From assembly GCA_963776935.1 (NCBI GenBank), contig CAVZOP010000001.1, positions 496,001 to 560,000 of the forward strand: a stretch of DNA of 64,000 bases, given 5' to 3'. A program made the position numbers and the translations under genes. This document shows positions 52,500 through 60,134 of the stretch, piece by piece (position 1 is the first letter of the stretch; each line of letters opens with the position of its first letter). The stretch comes from JALOLG01 sp963776935. GTDB taxonomy: Bacteria; Actinomycetota; Acidimicrobiia; Acidimicrobiales; Ilumatobacteraceae. A model generated the notes under the pieces. It saw only the letters and a program-made list of their open reading frames with translations. It searched no databases and had not been told where the DNA came from.

Positions 52500-53261
52500 T
52501 CAGTAGCTCGATGAATCGGCCGGCTCGAGCAGTCGGCCGTCGAGGGCGGCGACGAGTGCGTCGAGCACGCCGCTGGCGCCGAACCGGAACGTGGCCGGCG
52601 ACACCCACTCGGGTCCCATGATGTCGTCGGCGATCGCCAGGTACAGCGCCGCGTCGGCGATGGTGCGGATGCCACCCGACGGCTTGATCCCGACCGGCCG
52701 TTCGGTCTCGGCGATCACGCGGAGCATCGTCTTCGCCGCCTCGGGCGTGGCCGAGATCTCGATCTTGCCGGTCGACGTCTTGATGAAATCGGCGCCGTGG
52801 TCGATCGCGAGCTCCGCCGCCCGCTCGACCGCGGCGACGTCGGGCAGTGCGCCGGTCTCGAGGATCACCTTCATCCGCACGCCGCTCGCCGCGTCGCGGA
52901 CTCCGTCGATCACATCGGCGGCGCGTCCTTCGTCTCCGGCCAGCCACGCTCGATACGGCAGCACCACGTCGATCTCGTCGGCCCCGTCGGCGAGTGCCCG
53001 CTCGGTGAGCACGCGCACGGCGAACGGTCGATCGTCGCCCGACGGGAAGTTGACCACGGTCGCAACGAGGACGGGCGTACCAGTCAGGGCGTCGACCGAC
53101 TGGCGGACGAAATCGGGCCAGACGCACACGGCTGCCGTCCCGTGCTCGGCCGCCCGCTCGCACAACCGGGCGACACCCGACGGCGAGGCGTCATCGGTCA
53201 AGTCGGTGAGATCGAGCAGGGCGATCGCTCGCCTGGCGAGTGCGATGTCGGAGTCACTCAT
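52500..53261 (-). CDS. deoC: Deoxyribose-phosphate aldolase
   Basis: A 253-residue class I aldolase cleaving deoxyribose-5-phosphate to glyceraldehyde-3-phosphate and acetaldehyde. Seen are LLDLTDLTDDASPSGVARLC, AAVCVWPDFVRQSVDAL, VATVVNFPSGDDRPFAVRVL, the Schiff-base lysine in ADFIKTSTGK (about residue 174), VGIKPSGGIRTIADAALYL and FRFGASGVLDALVAAL. The ATG at 53261 follows GTGGAGG at good spacing. Phosphopentomutase, the step between DeoA and DeoC, is not in the window. Confidence 0.9.
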   Translation of the reverse strand: MSDSDIALARRAIALLDLTDLTDDASPSGVARLCERAAEHGTAAVCVWPDFVRQSVDALTGTPVLVATVVNFPSGDDRPFAVRVLTERALADGADEIDVVLPYRAWLAGDEGRAADVIDGVRDAASGVRMKVILETGALPDVAAVERAAELAIDHGADFIKTSTGKIEISATPEAAKTMLRVIAETERPVGIKPSGGIRTIADAALYLAIADDIMGPEWVSPATFRFGASGVLDALVAALDGRLLEPADSSSY

Positions 53262-53285
53262 CGGGACCTCCACAACGGGTCGGGC

Positions 53286-55052
53286 TCATAACGGCAAGAC
53301 GGGCGTGCCCGGCTGGGCCCGGAACATCACCGCCGGTTGCCTGAGGTCAATGTACTCCCCGAGGAGGTCGAGCACTTCCGGCGGTGGCGCCGGCTCGTTG
53401 AAAAGCAGCTGGGCCTGGCCGTAGTAGGCGTCGAGGAGCGGGATACGGTCGGCCTGCCCGGCGTCGGTGAGCAGCCGTTCGATCTCGGCCCGGAGCTCAT
53501 CGGAGCGCTCCCGATCGGCGGCATCGCGCGGTTCGAAGCCGCCGAGCTCGACGAGCCCCGGCGTCCGGCGGGCACGCTCGATCGACACCTCGCCGAGCAC
53601 GAGGTACAGCACGGCCGCAGCGCTCGACTCGTACTGCACGCGGTGCGGCAGCGCGGCCGCGGCGAACTGCTCGTCGACCCCCACGGTGAAGCCGCGTCGC
53701 TCGAGCTCGAGCACCATCCCGAAGCCGGTGGCGCCCAACACGGCCGGATCCCACCAGCGCAGGAGGTAGTGGTCCGATCGGTCGAGATCGTCGACGACCT
53801 CGGGTACCAGCCCTTCCACGATGCGGCTGTCGATCGCACCGGTCGGTCCGGCGCGGGTCGCGAACTGCACGCTGGCGACGAGCGCGACGACGCCCGCGAT
53901 CGACACGACACCGAGCGTCGTCCAGCGCCCCGGCACCGCGTCCGTGTCCTGCCGGCTGCGCCACAGCGTCCACACCGACGCCGTGATCACGAGCACGGCG
54001 AGCAACCACAGCCAACGCACCGTGTACTCGAAGAACGGCCCGAAGATGCGCGCGATCGATACCACCGCCAGCACCCACGCCACGGCGAGCAACGCGTGCA
54101 GGTGCAGTTCGGCCGTGGCGCGGCGCGATCGGGCGGCCCGCACCGCCAGCGCCCAGAGCACGAGCAGGCCCACGAACCCGACCGCGGCAACGGCGTCGAA
54201 CGAGTCGCGGCCAGGGCCGAACACCCACGGCCCGAGCACGTTGAACTGCACGCCGACGATCTCGGCGACGTCACCGAGCCCGAGGTATGGGCCGTCGGGG
54301 TGGCGGAAGTTGTCGATCAGGATCGACACGTTGCCGGGTGACCGCCGGAACTGATCGACGAGCGGCGGCAACCAGACGACGGCCCCGGCGAGAACTGCCC
54401 AGCCGAACCATGACGCGACCCGGCGGCGTTCCCCGCGATCCTCGCGCCACGCCCGACGGACGACCACGACCGTGACCACCGCCAGCATCCCGACGACGGT
54501 CACCAGGTACCCGACATGGGCCTGGATGCTGTACGAGCCGGCCACCACGGCGAGCGGAGCCGCCCACAGGTCACGCTCGAGCAGGCACCACGCCGCCAGC
54601 ACGAACACGAGGAACGGCAACAGGCCCATCCACGGGTTCCAGGGCTCGGTGAGCACGCCGGGCCCACCGGCGCGAACGACGAACGTGAGACACACGGCCA
54701 GCACGACCGTGAACACCGCACCGCCACGCCGCCATGCGAGCCAGAGCGCGAGCACGAGCGTCGCGAGGTGGACGGTCGCCACGCTGACCATGAGCGCCAA
54801 GCTGCCGGACCCGAGCACGGCGTAGAGCGGCCACATCGCCAGCCACAACGCCGGCCCGGGATGCGAACCCTGAACGCCGTCGACGTTCTGGATCCGGCCG
54901 GCCGCGCCCACGAGCGGGGGATGCGACCAGAACCCGCGCACGTGCAGTTCGGCCTGGGCCATGTCGCCGGTCGGGTACCACGTCGGCCGCGCCAACGCGA
55001 CCAGCGCCACCACGACCGGGACGAACACGATCGCGGCCGAGCCGGCGATCAC
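53286..55052 (-). CDS. Polytopic membrane protein, glycosyltransferase-like
   Basis: A 588-residue protein with about ten membrane segments. It opens with a hydrophobic helix then TWYPTGDMAQAELHVRGFWS, followed by HPGPALWLAMWPLYAVLGSG. An acidic residue in the first periplasmic loop (GDMAQAEL) is the usual site of GT-C glycosyltransferases, which use lipid-linked sugars. The C-terminal 170 residues are soluble. EPWNPWMGLLPFLVFVLAAW is also typical of such proteins. The donor and acceptor are unknown. It follows an unrelated operon and its start is 43 bases from the end of the ABC permease gene upstream on the same strand. Confidence 0.65.
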   Translation of the reverse strand: MIAGSAAIVFVPVVVALVALARPTWYPTGDMAQAELHVRGFWSHPPLVGAAGRIQNVDGVQGSHPGPALWLAMWPLYAVLGSGSLALMVSVATVHLATLVLALWLAWRRGGAVFTVVLAVCLTFVVRAGGPGVLTEPWNPWMGLLPFLVFVLAAWCLLERDLWAAPLAVVAGSYSIQAHVGYLVTVVGMLAVVTVVVVRRAWREDRGERRRVASWFGWAVLAGAVVWLPPLVDQFRRSPGNVSILIDNFRHPDGPYLGLGDVAEIVGVQFNVLGPWVFGPGRDSFDAVAAVGFVGLLVLWALAVRAARSRRATAELHLHALLAVAWVLAVVSIARIFGPFFEYTVRWLWLLAVLVITASVWTLWRSRQDTDAVPGRWTTLGVVSIAGVVALVASVQFATRAGPTGAIDSRIVEGLVPEVVDDLDRSDHYLLRWWDPAVLGATGFGMVLELERRGFTVGVDEQFAAAALPHRVQYESSAAAVLYLVLGEVSIERARRTPGLVELGGFEPRDAADRERSDELRAEIERLLTDAGQADRIPLLDAYYGQAQLLFNEPAPPPEVLDLLGEYIDLRQPAVMFRAQPGTPVLPL

Positions 55053-55095
55053 GACCCCGGCTCGGATGTCGGTGCCGCGATCGTCTATCTCGTCG

Positions 55096-56109
55096 TCATC
55101 CCTTGACCGCGCCGGCGAGCAGCCCTCTGACGAAGTACCGCTGGAGCGCGAAGAACACGACCAACGGGACGAACATCGACACGAACGCGGCCGCGGTCAG
55201 CAGGTGCCACGACTGGCCGTACGTACCGGAGACCTCGACCAGCTTGGCGACGACCGGCCGGTTTTCCGGGCCGGCGAACACGATGCCGATCAACAAGTCG
55301 TTCCAGATCCACATGAACTGGAAGATCGCCAGTGACGCCAGTGCCGGCACCGAGAGTGGGAGCACCAAGCGGGTGAACACGGTGAGGTGCCCGGCCCCAT
55401 CGACGCGCGCCGCCTCGATGATCTCCTTCGGCAGCGCCGAGATGAAGTTCTTGAGGATGAAGATGCAGAACGGCAGCCCGAAGCACGTGTGCGCGATCCA
55501 GACGGCGGCGACGGTGTTGTTGAGGTGGAGGTACGGGAAGATCGTGAAGCTGCCGATGTGAGCCCCACCGGTGATGAGGCGCAACAACGGGATGAGCGCC
55601 ATTTGCAACGGCACCACGAGCAGCGCTACGACGGCGACGAACAGCCAGTCACGACCCTTGAACTTCATCCACGAGAACGCATAGGCGGCCAACGATCCGA
55701 TGCCGATCGAGATGATGACCGACGGAATGGTGATCTTGAACGAGTTGAAGAAGAAGTGGCTGAGGTTGCCGCCCGACGGTGACGACGAGAGGACGGACTG
55801 ATAGTTGTCGAGCGTGAAGCTGGGGTCTCTGAGGACCTCCCACCAACCCGTCGTCTTGACGTCCAGCTCCGGACGTACCGACGAGATGAGCAACCCCAGC
55901 GTCGGGATCGTCCAGAAGAGCACGATGCCGTACACGATGAATCGCCCACCCCGGCTCGACAGCGCGGCGGACACCGATCGTCCCATCGGCTCGCCGCCCA
56001 TCGCTGCGTCGGCGACGCCCTCGGAGGGGAGAACCGAGTCGATGACCGGAGTGGCCGGCACCGGGTCGGTGACGACAGTTGGATTGAGGCCTGGATTGAC
56101 AACGCTCAT
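55096..56109 (-). CDS. Carbohydrate ABC transporter permease (MalG/AglG-type)
   Basis: A 337-residue inner-membrane permease. The first segment follows a proline-rich leader. The EAA loop that contacts the ATPase reads ALPKEIIEAARVDGAGHLTV FTRLVLP (about residues 235-260, split here for length), and GLPFCIFILKNFISALP precedes it. The C-terminal LQRYFVRGLLAGAVKG is characteristic of sugar permeases of this class. Its start overlaps the stop of the partner permease (ATGA). It works with 56106-57129, the binding protein and the ATPase at 58984. Confidence 0.88.
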   Translation of the reverse strand: MSVVNPGLNPTVVTDPVPATPVIDSVLPSEGVADAAMGGEPMGRSVSAALSSRGGRFIVYGIVLFWTIPTLGLLISSVRPELDVKTTGWWEVLRDPSFTLDNYQSVLSSSPSGGNLSHFFFNSFKITIPSVIISIGIGSLAAYAFSWMKFKGRDWLFVAVVALLVVPLQMALIPLLRLITGGAHIGSFTIFPYLHLNNTVAAVWIAHTCFGLPFCIFILKNFISALPKEIIEAARVDGAGHLTVFTRLVLPLSVPALASLAIFQFMWIWNDLLIGIVFAGPENRPVVAKLVEVSGTYGQSWHLLTAAAFVSMFVPLVVFFALQRYFVRGLLAGAVKG

Positions 56110-57129
56110 GCCAGCATCTCCCCCGCTCGGAGCTGTGCTCGTCGGTTCATCACGACGACCGGTATCACGAGCATGAACAGCAGCACCGCGAACGCCGAAC
56201 CGAAGCCGTTACGACCCTGCACGAAGTAGATCCGGTAGAAGTCGTTGGCGATGGTGCTGGTGCCGAAGTTGCCACCGGTCGTCGATGCGACGATGTCGAA
56301 GGCCTTGAGGCCGCCGATCGCGGTGATCGTGGCGACGGTGACGATGGTCGCTCTGATGTACGGAAGCGTCACCTTGTAGAACGCCTGCCGGTTGGTCGCC
56401 CCGTCGACCTTGGCGGCCTCGATGAGCGACTCGGGGACGCCCTTGATCGCTGCCGAGAACACGACCGTCGCGAATCCTGCCGACGCCCAGATGAAGATGA
56501 CGATCAACAAGAACGTGTTCAAGTCCCGGCGCTGAGCCGGGAGGGCTGAGGGCGCCGATGTCGCGGTCGACGAGCCACAGCTTGTCGCCGTCGCCGCCGA
56601 GGCTGGCCGGCAACCCGGGGATGGACTTGGTGAGTTGGTTGAGCAGGCCGACCTCGAACGGCGGGCCGGCGTAGACGAACTTCCAGACGATGCCGGCGCC
56701 GGCCAGTGAGATCGCGGCGGGGATGAAGATCAGCGACTTGGCCACCCGCTCGCCCCTCATGCCATCGGCAAACCGGGCGATGCTGAGCCCGACGACAACG
56801 ACCAACAACGTGCCGATGACCACCCATGTGAAGCTGTTGAACAGGGTCAGCCGGGTGTCCTTGCCGGAGAAGATCTCCTTGTAGTTCTTGAGCCCGACCC
56901 ACTTCTTGCCGGGGTCGTCGAGGAAGCTCACCCAGATCGTGCGGCCGGCCGGCACGAGCAGACCGGCGAAGACGAGGAACAGGGTGGGCACGACGAAGAT
57001 CGCCACCTGCCCCCGCTCACGCCACGCACCCGGCAGGAACCGGGTCAGCCAGTACAGGCCGCCAAGAACTCCGGCGAGGATCGCCAGCCCGATGATCACG
57101 GTGAGGAACGCGCCGAGTACGTCGCCCAT
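56106..57129 (-). CDS. Carbohydrate ABC transporter permease (MalF/AglF-type), frameshifted
   Basis: The N-terminal two thirds read GDVLGAFLTVIIGLAILAGV, VAIFVVPTLFLVFAGLLVPA, GRTIWVSFLDDPGKKWVGLK and SLIFIPAAISLAGAGIVWKF. The rest is in another frame: NTFLLIVIFIWASAGFATVV, the EAA loop PESLIEAAKVDGATNRQAFY and VLLFMLVIPVVVMNRRAQLR. One extra G in the run at 56543-56545 explains the break, since deleting it gives ALSLPAQRRDLNTFL. ATG 57129 has GAGAGGGG just upstream. It partners the permease at 55096. Confidence 0.85.
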
Positions 57130-57202
57130 GAGTCCCCTCTCTGTCTGCCCCAAGGTCCACTGCCGGTGAACCTCACCCTAACCCACGACGAAACACAGAA
57201 AG

Positions 57203-57239
57203 CGAGAGGGGCCGAAGCCACCGGCTCCGACCCCTCTCG
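57203..57239 (-). terminator. Intercistronic hairpin after the binding-protein gene
   Basis: CGAGAGGGGCCGAAGCC (57203-57219) pairs with GGCTCCGACCCCTCTCG (57223-57239) with two G-U-type mismatches and a 3-base loop. In the direction of transcription it is followed by CTTTCTGTGTTTCG. It lies between the binding-protein and permease genes and probably terminates part of the transcripts, giving more binding protein than permease. Confidence 0.72.
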
Positions 57240-57279
57240 GGTTCAATTCGTTACTGGTTCAATGCCTGACGGCTGGTTT

Positions 57280-58741
57280 TCACACCCGTGTGATCAGGCT
57301 GGGCCAGCTGGCTTCGATGTTGTCGAGCATGTCCTCGGTGCTGCCACCGACGATCCAGGCCGTCGCTTCCGTCCAGAACGTGCCGGACCCGACCGCGCCG
57401 GGCATCATGTCGGCACCGTCGAAACGGAAGATCTCCGAGCTCGCCAACAACTCGGCGAACGACGCCAGCATCGGATCGGTGATCAGACGTCGCGTCGATG
57501 TCGGTGCGTGGCGACAGCTCGGAATGGCCGTTGGCCATCGCGATCGCGTACTCGACCGAGCTCGCGTACAGGATGGTGTCCCACGTCTCGGGCTTGTCGG
57601 TGCCAGCAGCGTTGATGTCGCCGGCGCCGAGCATCACCCGCGGGTCACCGGCTTCGGCGACGGGCAGGTAGAAGAACGTGACGTCAGCGCCGCTGTCGGG
57701 AGGACCGACGACCGTACCCTCGGGGAACAGGGTGTTGTAGAAGCTCGCCTGGCGGTGCATGTAGCAGTCACCTGTGGCGATCGGAACACCGCCGTCCTGG
57801 AACTTCGTCGTCGCGATCGCCTTGACGGCGTTGTCGCCACCGATGTAGTCGGGGTTCTTCAGGATCGCGCCGACTGCTTCGGCGACGGCCAGCACCTGCG
57901 GGTCGTTGAACGGGATCTCGTGGTTGACCCACTGGTCGTACACGTCGGGCCCGTTGAGTCGCAGCATGAAGTCCTCGAACCAGTCGGTGATCGGCCATCC
58001 GGTGGCGACGCCCGACTCGATGCCTGCGCACCACGGGATGCCGCCGTCGGCGACGATCTGGTCGGACAGTGCGGTCAGCTCGCCGAGCGTCTCGGGGATC
58101 TCGTAGCCACCGGCCTCGAACGCCGCCGGGCTGTACCAGACCAGCGACTTGACGTTGGCGCGCCACGGCATGCCGTACACCTCGCCATCGACCGTGCCGA
58201 GCTCTGGCCAGCCGGGAATGAAGTCGCTGTTCACGTGCTCGACGAGGTTCTCGGGGAACGGGACCAGACCGCCGCTCGTTGCGAGCGTGCGCAGCAGACC
58301 CGGCTGCGGGAAGTCGATCACGTCGGGCGGGCTGCCGCCCTGGATCCGCACGTTGATCTCGGTCTCGAACTGGTCGCTGCCCTGGAACTCGATCGTCACA
58401 CCGGTGCAGTCCATGAACGGCTGGAAGTAGCTGGTGAAGTCCTCGACCGCGGTCGGATCGTTCTCGCTGTTGCGGACCGGCGAGAACAGACTGACCGTCT
58501 TGCCCTCGTACTGCTGCTCGCACGGGATCTCGCCGCCGAGCAAACCCTCACCACCTCCATCGCCAGTCGTTGCCGCGGGCGTGGTGTCGCCAGGTGCAGT
58601 GGTTCCATCGGAGCCATCCGTTCCTGCAGTGGTGTCTGCAGTGGTGTCTCCGGTGCCGGATTCCTCGTCGTCGTCGCCACAGGCGACGAGCACCAAGGAC
58701 GTTACGACCGCGATGGCCGCGACGCGCTTGCCATATCTCAT
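57280..58741 (-). CDS. Alpha-glucoside-type ABC transporter substrate-binding lipoprotein, frameshifted
   Basis: An extracellular solute-binding protein of about 487 residues. The lipobox VLVAC ends at Cys21, followed by an Asp/Thr/Gly-rich linker to about residue 70. The domain has EGKTVSLFSPVRNSENDP, INVRIQGGSPPDVIDFPQPG, GMPWRANVKSLVWYSPAAFE and GIPWCAGIESGVATGWPITD, typical of AglE-like proteins for alpha-glucosides. The last 65 residues (MLASFAELLASSEIFRFDGA to SWPSLITRV) are in another frame. One extra base near 57483-57485 explains it. Two cysteines could form a disulphide. The sugar is inferred from the linked glucosidase. Confidence 0.85.
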
Positions 58742-58853
58742 ACTGATACTCCCCCTCTGGAAGCCATTCCCGGGCGGGTGGGCCCTGCCCGGCTCGAGTC
58801 GGCGCTGATCTCCGGCGCCTACCAGTGCTTGCGTTGCCTGATGGAAATGGTGT

Positions 58854-58874
58854 GGAATCTCGTGGAAGATTCCG
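58854..58874. promoter_or_regulatory. Inverted repeat and LacI-type operator candidate
   Basis: GGAATCT (58854-58860) and AGATTCC (58867-58873) are perfect arms. Within them GTGGAAGATTCCG (58862-58874) matches, with one mismatch, GTGGAAGTTTCCG on the minus strand at 62999-63011 in front of the LacI gene. It lies between the divergent binding-protein and ATPase genes. Confidence 0.6.
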
Positions 58875-58983
58875 GGGCTACCATATCAGTTGGTTCGACA
58901 CAGGGGAAGACGCGCCGGACAAAGTCGGCAAGAATGGGCGCCGTCCGCGAATTCAGCCGCAAATGTAGGAGGGGGTTCCGACC

Positions 58984-60132
58984 GTGGGGAACATCGTGCT
59001 CAACGAGATCGACAAGGTGTACGACAACGGGTTTCACGCCGTACACAAGCTGTCGCTCGACGTCGCCGACGGAGAGTTCTTGGTGCTCGTCGGTCCGTCC
59101 GGCTGCGGCAAGTCGACCGCGTTGCGGATGATCGCCGGGCTCGAGACGATCACGTCCGGCGAGTTGCGCATCGGCGACAAGGTCGTGAACGACCTCGAGC
59201 CGAAGGACCGCGACATCGCCATGGTGTTCCAGTCGTACGCCCTGTACCCGCACCTGACCGTGCGCGACAACATCGCCTTCGCGCTCAAGCTGAAGAAGAT
59301 GCCCAAAGAGGAGATCAACGAGCGCGTCGCCAACGCGGCCCGGATCCTCGAGCTCACCGAGAACCTCGACCGCAAGCCGGGCCAGCTGTCGGGTGGCCAG
59401 CGACAGCGGGTGGCGATGGGCCGCGCCATCGTCCGCCAACCGCAGGCCTTCTTGATGGACGAGCCGCTGTCGAACCTCGACGCCAAGTTACGGGTCCAGA
59501 TGCGGGCCGAGGTGTCCAAGCTCCAGCACTCCCTCAACGTCACCACCGTGTACGTGACCCACGACCAGATCGAGGCGATGACGATGGGCGACCGAGTGGC
59601 GGTGCTGTCACGCGGTGTGCTGCAGCAGGTCGGTACGCCGCAGGACCTCTACGACCATCCCGACAACCTGTTCGTCGGGGCCTTCATCGGCTCGCCGCAG
59701 ATGAACCTGCTCGAGGCGAACGTGTCGAGCAACGGCGGCGGCACCACGTTGAAGTTCGGAAGCAGCACTCTCACGGTCCCGGCATCGGTCCTCGCAAAGT
59801 GCCCGTCGCTCGCCGGCTACGACGGAAGACGGGTCGCGGTCGGGATCCGTCCGGAGCACCTGCGCGTCGGCACCGATGGCGCGCCCGACACCATCAGCGG
59901 CGTCGTCGACGTGCGAGAGGGCCTCGGCTCCGAGGTCATCCTGCACGTGACCACCGACGCCGTCGGTGTCGACACGTCGGCCGCCGAGAACACCGCCGCA
60001 ACGTCAGACCGGGTCGTCGTTGCCCGTGTCGAACCGCACGCCACGGCGCAGCCCGGCGAGCGGGCGAGCCTCGCCGTCGACACGACCGGCATTCACGTGT
60101 TCGACCTCGAGACCGGCCTCGCGCTGGTCTGA
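58984..60132 (+). CDS. Sugar ABC transporter ATP-binding protein (MalK/UgpC/AglK-type)
   Basis: A 382-residue ATPase. Walker A is VGPSGCGKSTALRMIAGLET (about residues 36-55), the Q-loop is MVFQSYALYPHLTVRDNIAF, the ABC signature LSGGQRQRVAMGRAIVRQP, and Walker B AFLMDEPLSNLDAKLR with the switch histidine in VYVTHDQIEAMTMGD. The C-terminal TOBE-type regulatory domain (VAVGIRPEHLRVG) is present. GTG 58984 follows GGAGGGGG. One such ATPase often serves several sugar transporters. Divergent from its binding-protein gene. Confidence 0.9.
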   Translation: MGNIVLNEIDKVYDNGFHAVHKLSLDVADGEFLVLVGPSGCGKSTALRMIAGLETITSGELRIGDKVVNDLEPKDRDIAMVFQSYALYPHLTVRDNIAFALKLKKMPKEEINERVANAARILELTENLDRKPGQLSGGQRQRVAMGRAIVRQPQAFLMDEPLSNLDAKLRVQMRAEVSKLQHSLNVTTVYVTHDQIEAMTMGDRVAVLSRGVLQQVGTPQDLYDHPDNLFVGAFIGSPQMNLLEANVSSNGGGTTLKFGSSTLTVPASVLAKCPSLAGYDGRRVAVGIRPEHLRVGTDGAPDTISGVVDVREGLGSEVILHVTTDAVGVDTSAAENTAATSDRVVVARVEPHATAQPGERASLAVDTTGIHVFDLETGLALV

Positions 60133-60134
60133 CT

